Below, in pieces: positions 1 to 6,750 of a DNA stretch of 16,710 bases. Source of the stretch: Bacteroidota bacterium (lineage in GTDB: Bacteria; Bacteroidota; Ignavibacteria; Tepidaquicellales; Tepidaquicellaceae); the NCBI GenBank assembly GCA_003519545.1, contig DOWN01000248.1, positions 1 through 16,710 on the forward strand, given 5' to 3'. The position numbers and the translations under genes were made by a program. Within the stretch, counting starts at the first letter, position 1. Every line of letters begins with the position of its first letter. The notes under the pieces are model-generated. The model did not search any database, was not told the DNA's origin, and saw only the letters and a program-made list of their open reading frames with translations.

Positions 1-53
1 ACAGAATATATCCCATAAATCAGTACATTATTTATCCCTTTATTATACTATAT

Positions 54-806
54 ATGAAAAAGTTTTTTATACCTAAATTTGCATATATGAAAAGTAATAA
101 ATTTAAACTTGATGCTTTGTTTTTTGGGGCTCATCCTGATGATGTGGAACTTACTTGCGGGGGCACTGTGCTAAAACTCGTAAATGACGGGAAAAAAGTT
201 GGAATAATTGACCTTACAAAAGGTGAACTCAGCACAAGAGGAAATTTAACCACAAGAAAAAAAGAAACTGATGCGGCAAGTAAGGTGATGGGGATTGAAG
301 TAAGGGAAAATGCCGGATTGAAAGATGGGGAAATTAAAAATGATGCGGCATCAAGAAGAATAATTATAAACCTGATTAGAAAATATCAGCCAAAAATAAT
401 TTTTGCTCCATACCCTGACGACAGACATCCTGATCATATAAATGCAGGAAATCTTATAAGCGATTCTTTTTTTTATTCCGGACTTAAAAAAATTTTTACA
501 AAGGTTAATATTCCTTTCAGAGCGAATAAATTATATTTTTATCCGCAACATTATGATATACCTATAAGTTTTATTATAGACATATCAAAATTTTACAATA
601 AAAAACTTGAAGCATTAAAATGTTACGGAACTCAGTTTTTTTCCGGAAAAAATGACAAGGGCGACGAAACATATATCAGCACTGAAAATTTTATGAAATA
701 CACTGAGGCAAAAGCAAGATTTTACGGATTCAAAATTGGTGCGGAATTTGGCGAACCTTTTTATACAAAGGGATATCTCAAGTTTGAAACCGGAAATTTA
801 TTTTAA
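54..806 (+). CDS. bshB1: Bacillithiol biosynthesis deacetylase BshB1 (LmbE/PIG-L family)
   Basis: Probable zinc-dependent N-acetylglucosaminyl-malate deacetylase, the second step of bacillithiol synthesis (GlcNAc-malate to GlcN-malate) in the cytoplasm. Seen: the LmbE signature GAHPDDVE at residues 25-32, whose His27, Asp29 and Asp30 match zinc-binding and catalytic positions, and RHPDH at 124-128 with the third zinc ligand His128. The stretch LTKGELSTRG near residues 54-63 and the YPDDRHPDH context are typical of BshB1 rather than of other LmbE proteins. From the first ATG the protein is 250 aa. The in-frame ATG at 87 gives 239 aa, closer to the usual family length and just ahead of the conserved first strand, so 87 may be the true start; neither ATG has a Shine-Dalgarno sequence. 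It is first in the left plus-strand gene run, 12 bases before the exonuclease. Family assignment is firm; the bacillithiol role is inferred because bshA and bshC are not in view. Confidence 0.85.
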   Translation: MKKFFIPKFAYMKSNKFKLDALFFGAHPDDVELTCGGTVLKLVNDGKKVGIIDLTKGELSTRGNLTTRKKETDAASKVMGIEVRENAGLKDGEIKNDAASRRIIINLIRKYQPKIIFAPYPDDRHPDHINAGNLISDSFFYSGLKKIFTKVNIPFRANKLYFYPQHYDIPISFIIDISKFYNKKLEALKCYGTQFFSGKNDKGDETYISTENFMKYTEAKARFYGFKIGAEFGEPFYTKGYLKFETGNLF

Positions 807-818
807 TTAAAAACTTAA

Positions 819-1685
819 ATGAACAAAGAAAACAATACGAACGAAAACAAAAAACAAGAATATGGAATGAATTATTTAAATAAAAAAATTCTTGTTTTTG
901 ATCTGGAAGTTGCACCTTATGATTTTGAAACTGATTATTCAGAAGAAGAAAAACAATATCTTACAAAGTTTGCAAAGAATGATGAAGAAATGAAAGCAGC
1001 AGTGGAAAATCTTGTGTTCACTCCATTCACTTCTCAGTTAGTCGCTATAGGTATGCTGCAAATGGAGTTCAGAAAACCTGAAAAAGAAATCAGTGCAAAA
1101 TCATTTGAAGATTTAAAAAATCAATTGGACGATTCAGGACAGGAATATGAACTTAAACAAATTATGGGATGTGTGCTTATTAATACAGGAGAAAATGAAA
1201 ATGAAAATTCAGAAATAAAACCGGAAAGAGAGAACGTAAAATACATAACATCTGACGAGAAAACACTGATTGAGAATTTTTGGAATTATATCTCAAAGAA
1301 TAAATATAATTTATTTATAACATTTAACGGACGGGAATTTGATTGCCCTTATATTATGTTAAGATCTATGATACACAACGTAAAACCAAGTTATAACCTG
1401 ATGAGGGGAAATGATTTCAATATCAAAGACTATCATGTTGATTTAATGAAAGAAATGACATTTAATAAACATTCACCAACAGGAGCGAGAAGAAAATTTT
1501 CTTTGGACTGGTATTGTAAAAAACTTGGAATTGAAAGCCCTAAAAGTCATGGGGTAACGGGTGATATGGTAGGCGAGATGTTCAAACAAAAAAAATACAA
1601 AGAAATTGCCGACTATTGTTATGAAGATGTGATAGCAACAGGCAATTTATTTGAAAAATGGAATAAAATTTTAAATATAAAATAA
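819..1685 (+). CDS. Stand-alone DnaQ-like 3'-5' exonuclease (PolB exonuclease-domain related)
   Basis: Predicted 3'-5' exonuclease of the ribonuclease H-like fold, related to the proofreading domain of family B DNA polymerases but without any polymerase domain. Seen: an ExoI-like motif FDLEV with Asp28 and Glu30, an ExoII-like FNGREFD with Asp175, a further acidic HVDLM with Asp208, and a C-terminal YCYED with Tyr266 and Asp270, together the DEDDy catalytic pattern. The fold spans roughly residues 20-285. A polar, Glu/Asn-rich stretch near 120-140 looks like a surface insertion. The first 16 residues are polar and dispensable; an in-frame ATG at 867 gives MNYLNKKILVFDLE and could be the real start. 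It lies 20 bases before ybaB and recR, which supports a DNA repair or proofreading role (inference). Substrate and partner are unknown. Confidence 0.8.
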   Translation: MNKENNTNENKKQEYGMNYLNKKILVFDLEVAPYDFETDYSEEEKQYLTKFAKNDEEMKAAVENLVFTPFTSQLVAIGMLQMEFRKPEKEISAKSFEDLKNQLDDSGQEYELKQIMGCVLINTGENENENSEIKPERENVKYITSDEKTLIENFWNYISKNKYNLFITFNGREFDCPYIMLRSMIHNVKPSYNLMRGNDFNIKDYHVDLMKEMTFNKHSPTGARRKFSLDWYCKKLGIESPKSHGVTGDMVGEMFKQKKYKEIADYCYEDVIATGNLFEKWNKILNIK

Positions 1686-1691
1686 AATTAA

Positions 1692-1699
1692 AAAGGAAA
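1692..1699 (+). promoter_or_regulatory. Shine-Dalgarno-like ribosome binding site of ybaB
   Basis: AAAGGAAA sits about 8 bases ahead of the ATG at 1706. It is one of the few purine-rich Shine-Dalgarno-like sequences in this window, where most starts have none. It supports the ATG at 1706, or the next Met two codons on, and may reflect stronger translation of this abundant nucleoid protein. Confidence 0.5.
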
Positions 1700-1705
1700 A
1701 ATAAA

Positions 1706-2041
1706 ATGGATATGAGCAAAATGCAGGGAATGCTGAAACAGGTAAAAAAAATGCAGGAGAAAATGGATGAAGTTCAGGCACAACTTGAGAGTAAGACAGT
1801 AACAGAAGAAAGCGGCGGAGGAATGGTGAAAGTTACGGCTAACGGAAAAAATCAGGTCACAAAAATTGAAATTGAAAAAGAAATAATCAATCCTGACGAT
1901 CCTGCAATGCTTGAAGATTTGATTATTGCTGCTGTAAACAAAGCAATAGAAAGTGCCGGGAAAATGGCAAGCGAAGAAATGCAGAAAGCAACTGCCGGTA
2001 TGATGCCAAATATTCCGGGACTTAATATTCCGGGTTTATAA
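1706..2041 (+). CDS. ybaB: YbaB/EbfC family nucleoid-associated protein
   Basis: Small DNA-binding protein of the YbaB/EbfC family; known members form dimers that bind DNA and influence nucleoid structure and gene expression. Seen: 111 aa, the usual length; an N-terminal amphipathic helix rich in Met, Lys and Gln (residues 1-30, MQGMLKQVKKMQEKMDEVQ); a Gly-rich turn SGGGMVKVTANGK around 36-48; the strand KIEIEKEIINPDDPAMLEDL; and a second long helix that includes AAVNKAIESAGKMASEEMQKAT up to about residue 96. The C-terminus is a short repeat of Pro, Gly and Leu (IPGLNIPGL). It is followed after two bases by recR, the very widespread ybaB-recR order, and is probably translated from the same message. 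The dnaX gene that often precedes the pair is absent; the exonuclease gene stands in its place. Confidence 0.93.
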   Translation: MDMSKMQGMLKQVKKMQEKMDEVQAQLESKTVTEESGGGMVKVTANGKNQVTKIEIEKEIINPDDPAMLEDLIIAAVNKAIESAGKMASEEMQKATAGMMPNIPGLNIPGL

Positions 2042-2043
2042 TT

Positions 2044-2649
2044 ATGATTAATACATCTGATTCACTCGAAATTCTTGTTCAGGAGTTTTCTAAACTTCCA
2101 TCCATAGGAAGAAAGACTGCTCTGAGAATTTCTATGTATCTTTTAAAAAGACCTGTTGAAGAAATTGAATATTTTTCTCATTCACTTATCAACGCAAAAG
2201 AAAAAATTAAATTCTGTAACATCTGTTGCAACATAACTGAAGATGATGTTTGTAAAATTTGTCTTTCTGAAAAAAGAAACAAAAAACAGATTTGTGTGGT
2301 GGAAGAACCTCAGGATGTTATCGCAATAGAGAAAACAAATGAATACAGGGGTGTATATCATGTGCTACACGGAAGAATTTCACCGCTTGACGGTATAAGT
2401 CCAAATGATATAAGAATAAAAGAACTTTTAGACAGACTGAACAGTGAAGATTTACAAATTGATGAAATAATTCTTGCATTAAATCCGGATGTGGAAGGCG
2501 AAACAACTATTCTTTATCTGAACAAACTGATAAAACCACTTGGAATAAAAATTACGAGAATAGCCAGAGGAATACCAATCGGTTCGGAACTGGAATTTGC
2601 AGATCAGGTGACTCTTGCGAAAGCACTTGAGGGGAGAGTTTCCGTTTAG
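2044..2649 (+). CDS. recR: Recombination mediator protein RecR
   Basis: RecR acts with RecO (and RecF) to load RecA onto SSB-coated single-stranded DNA at gaps. Seen: 201 aa, the normal length; an N-terminal helix-hairpin-helix region with LPSIGRKTALRIS (residues 18-30); a four-cysteine zinc finger with C58, C61, C70 and C73; then a Toprim domain from ICVVEEPQDVIAIEK (83-97) through YHVLHGRISPLDGISP (105-120) and LALNPDVEGETT; and the C-terminal TRIARGIPIGSELEFAD region. All diagnostic blocks are intact. The start lies two bases after the ybaB stop, and the TAG stop is followed with no gap by the ATG of the methyltransferase, so translation is likely coupled through all three. No sign of damage. 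Confidence 0.97.
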   Translation: MINTSDSLEILVQEFSKLPSIGRKTALRISMYLLKRPVEEIEYFSHSLINAKEKIKFCNICCNITEDDVCKICLSEKRNKKQICVVEEPQDVIAIEKTNEYRGVYHVLHGRISPLDGISPNDIRIKELLDRLNSEDLQIDEIILALNPDVEGETTILYLNKLIKPLGIKITRIARGIPIGSELEFADQVTLAKALEGRVSV

Positions 2650-3393
2650 ATGGATTGGTTTAAGGTTTGGTTTTCAAGCAAATTTTATCTTGAATTATAT
2701 AAACACAGAAATGAAGACGATGCAAGAAATCTTATTAACCTTATACAAAGGAATGTAAAGTTTAACTCGGGAGAGAATGCACTTGATATATGTTGCGGAG
2801 CAGGAAGGCACTCTCTTGAACTTGCAAGAAGGGGTTGTGTGGTGACAGGTTTTGATTTATCGCCTTATCTTATAAACGATTGAGAAAAATCTTTAAAAAA
2901 CAGTCCTGAAAAAAATTTAAAAGCGAAATTTTTGATAAAGGATATGAGAAACTTTAATTTCAAAGGATCTTTTGATTTAGCGGTAAATCTATTTACGAGT
3001 TTCGGGTATTTTGAAAATGAGAATGAAAACCTTAAAGTTTTAAAAAATGTGTCTTCATCTTTGAAAAAAGGCGGATATTTTGTTTTTGACCATATAAATA
3101 AAAAACATTTAACAGATAATATAATTCCCTATTCAAGAAATAAATACAATGATTCAATAATGATTCAGAGAAGAAAAATTGAAGGAAACTTTGTAACAAA
3201 AAAAATCATTATTAAAAAAGGTCAGAAAAAAAATGAGTATTATGAGAAATTGAGATTATATGAATTTGAAGAGATGAAGAAAAACTTTGAATCAGTCGGA
3301 ATTAAAATTTATAAATCGTTCGGTGATTATTACGGAAATAATTTTAACAGGAATAATTCAGCAAGGATGATTTTATTCGGTATCAAAAAATGA
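2650..3393 (+). pseudogene. Class I SAM-dependent methyltransferase interrupted by an in-frame TGA
   Basis: One methyltransferase reading frame of 248 codons including the stop, broken by a TGA at 2881-2883 (codon 78) with no change of frame. The first part holds motif I, LDICCGAGRHSLELARRG (residues 42-59), which binds S-adenosylmethionine, and motif II FDLSP at 71-75. After the TGA the frame continues EKSLKNS, then LIKDMRNF (motif III region), then FDLAVNLFTSFGYFE (motif IV region) and the C-terminal strands ending RMILFGIKK. Joined, the length and motif order fit a normal 245-250 aa enzyme. A TTG at 2932 could begin the second piece, but that fragment would lack motif I. TGA is the normal stop of several genes here, and no GC-rich hairpin resembling a selenocysteine insertion element follows. 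A nonsense mutation or a base-call error is most likely. The substrate is unknown. The gene abuts recR and overlaps the next gene by four bases. Confidence 0.8.
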
Positions 3394-3965
3394 ATAAATT
3401 TTTTTTCATATTGTTTTTGTTAATAGCGGGATGCGGTCTGTTCAGCACACGTGAAGTTGAGCCACCAATTGACCCGAGATCAAATTTTACTCCCCCGACA
3501 TCACCTAACTTAGTTATGATAAATTTGCAGTTTGCCATTGCCGAAAAAAATACAAACAATTATATGAAATGTTTTATTGATTCGGCATTTGCGGGAACGT
3601 CTTTCAGATATTTTGCTGATGCCCCTACTGAATTGCAGTTTCCGGTATTAGCGAACTGGAATATTAACAGTGAAAGGATTTATTATACAAATCTTGTATC
3701 AGTAACAAGCACAGAATCTTCATCAAACTTATTTTTATCAAATGATAATTTAATTACTTCTATAGACAGTGCAATATATGATGCTGATTATTTGCTTGTC
3801 TTCAATCATAACAGACAAGTCACTCCCAAAACGACAAAGGGAAAATTAAGATTTGTTCTAATTCCGGACTCAAGAAATCTTTGGGGAATAAAAGACTGGT
3901 ATGATTTTAAAAATGCACCTGAAGATACAACCTGGAGTTTTTTAAAAGCAAGTTTTGTTAATTAA
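3390..3965 (+). CDS. Small lipoprotein, possibly NTF2-like
   Basis: Hypothetical 191 aa lipoprotein. Seen: a short basic and hydrophobic signal MNKFFFILFLLIAGC with lipobox LIAGC and lipidated Cys15, then a Pro-rich linker (EPPIDPRSNFTPPTSP) up to about residue 39. The rest is a single mixed alpha/beta domain that opens with a helix LQFAIAEKNTNNYMKCF and ends with LWGIKDWYDFKN and WSFLKASF, an arrangement reminiscent of NTF2/SnoaL-like secreted proteins (weak inference). Its ATG overlaps the TGA of the methyltransferase as ATGA, so it was probably translated by coupling to that gene. It is followed after three bases by a second lipoprotein of similar layout. Function unknown; it is expected to be membrane-anchored in the envelope. 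Confidence 0.75.
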   Translation: MNKFFFILFLLIAGCGLFSTREVEPPIDPRSNFTPPTSPNLVMINLQFAIAEKNTNNYMKCFIDSAFAGTSFRYFADAPTELQFPVLANWNINSERIYYTNLVSVTSTESSSNLFLSNDNLITSIDSAIYDADYLLVFNHNRQVTPKTTKGKLRFVLIPDSRNLWGIKDWYDFKNAPEDTTWSFLKASFVN

Positions 3966-3968
3966 GAT

Positions 3969-4466
3969 ATGAAAAGACTGATTATCATATTGCTTATATT
4001 AACTGGAATAACCGGTTGTGATAATCTGTTCTCTCCAAAACTTGACACACGGACACCTACCAATATAATTACCGATCAGAAAACAATAGACGGTTTATTC
4101 CAGAATTTCAAATATGCTTATACTTTTAAAGATACATCCGTTTACGGAGGGTTATTAAATGAAGATTTTATTTTTATATACAGAGATTATGCTCAAGGAT
4201 TTGATGTATCATGGGACAGGCAAACAGAAATGAGAACTACGAACGGGCTTTTCAGTTCGGCACAGAAACTTGATTTAATCTGGAACAATATAATTTTTCA
4301 GTCGGGAGATTCACTCAACACATCAATTAAAAGAAGTTTTAATTTAACAATAACTTTTAATCCGAGTGAGATAATTACATTAAACGGATTTGCTGATATG
4401 AGTATCACAAGACCTACAAGCGATTCGAAATGGAAAATCAAACGTTGGCGGGATGAAAGTTTTTAA
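3969..4466 (+). CDS. Small lipoprotein, NTF2-like pattern
   Basis: Hypothetical 165 aa lipoprotein. Seen: signal MKRLIIILLILTGITGC with the lipidated cysteine at position 17, followed by a short disordered stretch. The domain begins with the helix TIDGLFQNFKYAYTFKD, continues with YGGLLNEDFIFIYRDY, and ends with SKWKIKRWRDES, a terminal strand pattern common in NTF2-like proteins such as the SnoaL group. It is a shorter partner of the preceding lipoprotein: both share the order lipobox, linker, helix, strands and a final W-x-I-x-x-W motif, which suggests old duplication or parallel function. Last gene of the left plus-strand run; its end lies one base from the end of the convergent L,D-transpeptidase gene, with no visible terminator. 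Function unknown. Confidence 0.75.
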   Translation: MKRLIIILLILTGITGCDNLFSPKLDTRTPTNIITDQKTIDGLFQNFKYAYTFKDTSVYGGLLNEDFIFIYRDYAQGFDVSWDRQTEMRTTNGLFSSAQKLDLIWNNIIFQSGDSLNTSIKRSFNLTITFNPSEIITLNGFADMSITRPTSDSKWKIKRWRDESF

Positions 4467-4467
4467 T

Positions 4468-5568
4468 TTATTGCATTAAAAATTTTTCTTTAAGTTCGCT
4501 GAAATAATATCTTTCATAAACTTTACCGTTGTTCACAAGCCAGTCTGCCAAAAAATTGAGTTGTTCTTCATTTAATCCCTTATTAAATTCTCTTTTAAAT
4601 TCCTCTTTTATATTTTCTACGGTAGTAAGTGTTATCAGACTAACATCATTATTTTTGGGATTTATATTTTTTGGATTTGAATATTTATAAATGTCATCGT
4701 ATAACTCTATATAATTACCATTTTCATCACTGTTAATATCAAAAGTTTTATAAATAATTCTTACGGGGAATTTATCTTCTTCTGCAAAATCAAACTGCAT
4801 AGATTTTTTACTTTTAATCCAACCTGATAAATCACGAGATTTTATAACTCTCTTAATTAAAAACCTTTTCATTTTATCAATATTATCGTTTCCTGTTCTT
4901 ACGCAACCGTGTGATAAGTCTCTGTCTTCATTATCAAGTAAATGTGGTTTATTAGTGCCGTGAAAATATCTTAATGAATTCGGATCATACCAAACAGTAA
5001 AAAGTCCGAGCGGATTTTTTGGTCCGGGAGGAGTCGCTTCGAGATGTGCCTTCTTAGGGTCAGGGTCTTTCCAAGAGGGCCAGTTTCTTACTCTGAATGC
5101 TTCAAAATTTCCGGTAAGCGTTTTTGTTTTAATAGTACCTACAACATGATTCCATGTGTCTATATATAAAGTATCATCTTTATAAAGTTGGTAAATATTA
5201 GACTGAAACTGAGGGATATTCAATTCCCACAAAATTTTTGTAGTGTCGGCAAGAAAATTTTCCTTAACATTGAAACTCCATTCCTGAGTGTAAGTAGTAT
5301 CACCCGTTTCAGGATTAATTTTCATCAATGGTTTAGATTCACGTGTGGTAAGGATAGACTCAATTTCTCTTTCCGGTATTATCGGAAAAAATTCAGTAAT
5401 ATGCTCACGTAAACTTATATCTGCCTGTTCCTGATCGTTTGTTTCAACAGTTAGTTTTTCAAAACCTTTAATTTCTGATTTGATTTTTCCTGATTGTGAT
5501 TCGGCATTTTGTGACAAAACAACTGAATTATAAGAAATCAGGAATAGTGAAAGTATAAAAAATCGCAT
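4468..5568 (-). CDS. Secreted L,D-transpeptidase (YkuD domain)
   Basis: Probable periplasmic L,D-transpeptidase that forms 3-3 peptidoglycan crosslinks or attaches proteins to the wall. Seen: a signal peptide at residues 1-20 ending near VVLSQ; an N-terminal region of about 120 residues without a clear match; then the YkuD catalytic core at roughly 125-250, with HVVGTIKTKTLTG, the PPGPKNPLGLF block (180-190), YFHGTNKP with His203, and the diagnostic SHGCVRTGN with catalytic Cys222 and Arg224. About 115 extra C-terminal residues follow, ending in a charged helical stretch (EEFKREFNKGLNEEQLNFL). At 366 aa it is longer than minimal YkuD proteins. The layout, N-terminal region then catalytic domain, resembles the ErfK/YbiS group, but I see no LysM. 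It is divergent from the channel gene and converges on the lipoprotein gene. Confidence 0.88.
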   Translation of the reverse strand: MRFFILSLFLISYNSVVLSQNAESQSGKIKSEIKGFEKLTVETNDQEQADISLREHITEFFPIIPEREIESILTTRESKPLMKINPETGDTTYTQEWSFNVKENFLADTTKILWELNIPQFQSNIYQLYKDDTLYIDTWNHVVGTIKTKTLTGNFEAFRVRNWPSWKDPDPKKAHLEATPPGPKNPLGLFTVWYDPNSLRYFHGTNKPHLLDNEDRDLSHGCVRTGNDNIDKMKRFLIKRVIKSRDLSGWIKSKKSMQFDFAEEDKFPVRIIYKTFDINSDENGNYIELYDDIYKYSNPKNINPKNNDVSLITLTTVENIKEEFKREFNKGLNEEQLNFLADWLVNNGKVYERYYFSELKEKFLMQ

Positions 5569-5631
5569 ATATAAAAATAATAAATTTAAGATGGTTTATA
5601 AATGGATTATAAATTGCATAAAGTTTATTTC

Positions 5632-5671
5632 AGTGATATTTATTTAAATAATTAACATTTTATATATCACT
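5632..5671. repeat. Inverted repeat AGTGATAT / ATATCACT ahead of the channel gene
   Basis: AGTGATAT at 5632-5639 is matched by its perfect complement ATATCACT at 5664-5671, two bases before the ATG at 5674. The spacer of 24 bases is almost pure A+T. It lies in the 105-base gap between the divergent L,D-transpeptidase and channel genes. It could be an operator half-site pair or a weak stem that covers the start codon. In such A+T-rich DNA chance is a real possibility. Confidence 0.3.
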
Positions 5672-5673
5672 TT

Positions 5674-6750
5674 ATGAAAATTTTTATACTTTTAACGGCA
5701 TTAATTTGTTCACTCAGTTTTAATAATTTAAAAGCCGATTCAACTTTTTTAGACGGAAAAAAAATTAAAGCCGGAGTTTATGAATCTAAACCTTTTTCGT
5801 TTAAATCAGTAACCGGAGACTGGGAAGGCATCGCGGTAGATTTATGGAAACTGATGGCAAAACGGAACAATATAAATTATGAATTTATTGAAATTCCTGT
5901 AACAGGTTTATATACTTCTTTGGATTCGGGTAATGTGGATATCATAATCAGTAATGTCGGATTGGATTCTATGAATTACAGTATGTTGGATTTAACTTAT
6001 CCATATTATTCTTCGGAGATTGGATTTGCTGTTACAGATATTTCTAATGTAAAAGTTTTTGAAAGTATTTTAGATATAATTTTTTCCTGGCAGTTTGTAC
6101 AGTTGATGCTTGTATTCATTTTAAGTTTTTTACCGGTGGGAATTTTAATTTGGCTTTTTGAAAGAAAAGTTAACAAAGATGATTACGGAAAAAGTGTTTT
6201 AAAAGGAATTGGGAACGGTTTATTCTGGGCAGGGACGACATTTACAACAATTGCCGGTGAAAAAAATCCTGTTACATTTGCCGGAAGGTTGGTAACTATT
6301 ATTTGGATGTTTGTAAGCGTAGTTGCGGTTAGTTTTTTTACAGCAGGTGTGACTAATATAATTACTCAGGATGTTCTTAATTCAAAAATTTTAAATAAAA
6401 AAGATTTATCCGGGAAAAAAGTGGGTGTATTAAGAGAGTATGATGATGCGGGGATTGAATCACTTGGAGCAGATGTTATTTATTTTAATAATTATGAAGA
6501 AGGATTTAACGCACTTAACAGAAAAGAGGTTTTTGCTTTTGTAGCAAGTGATTATGTTCTAAGATATTATATAAAAATGAATGACTATACGGATGTTTTA
6601 ATGTATCCAATGAAAGAAGAGATAGTTCAGTTTTCATTTGCATTAAAAAAAGGAAGTGAATATACGGAAAAAACAAACAGATTATTGTTGAATTATATTC
6701 AACTCGGCGAATTTGAACAAATAAAATTTAAATATCTGGATTCAAGATGA
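5674..6750 (+). CDS. Ionotropic glutamate receptor-like (GluR0-type) ligand-gated channel with an atypical pore
   Basis: Predicted inner-membrane channel gated by a periplasmic ligand. Seen in order: signal peptide (1-21); substrate-binding lobe S1 (29-122) including GDWEGIAVDLWKLMA and GNVDIIISNVG; a first membrane helix (about 138-163); a pore loop GLFWAGTTFTTIAGEKNP (182-199); a second membrane helix (about 204-228) whose end FFTAGVTNIIT resembles the SYTANLAAF gating motif of glutamate receptors; and lobe S2 (240-358) with GKKVGVL and ASDYVL holding the likely ligand-contacting Asp293. This split layout is that of bacterial GluR0. The filter is TTIAGEKNP, not TTVGYGD, so potassium selectivity is doubtful. 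The usual ER pair after the first lobe (Arg binding a ligand carboxylate) reads SM at 99-100. Its stop overlaps the start of the kynurenine formamidase gene by four bases. Ligand unknown. Confidence 0.82.
   Translation: MKIFILLTALICSLSFNNLKADSTFLDGKKIKAGVYESKPFSFKSVTGDWEGIAVDLWKLMAKRNNINYEFIEIPVTGLYTSLDSGNVDIIISNVGLDSMNYSMLDLTYPYYSSEIGFAVTDISNVKVFESILDIIFSWQFVQLMLVFILSFLPVGILIWLFERKVNKDDYGKSVLKGIGNGLFWAGTTFTTIAGEKNPVTFAGRLVTIIWMFVSVVAVSFFTAGVTNIITQDVLNSKILNKKDLSGKKVGVLREYDDAGIESLGADVIYFNNYEEGFNALNRKEVFAFVASDYVLRYYIKMNDYTDVLMYPMKEEIVQFSFALKKGSEYTEKTNRLLLNYIQLGEFEQIKFKYLDSR

Noticed and set aside
2932..3393. A separate 153-residue gene starting at TTG 2932
   Set aside because: It is in the same frame as the upstream piece and lacks the SAM-binding motif; it is the downstream half of the interrupted methyltransferase.
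2650..3393. TGA reassigned to an amino acid, or selenocysteine insertion
   Set aside because: TGA terminates several intact genes here (for example at 3391-3393, 6748-6750 and 9366-9368). The sequence after 2883 is A-rich with no stable hairpin.
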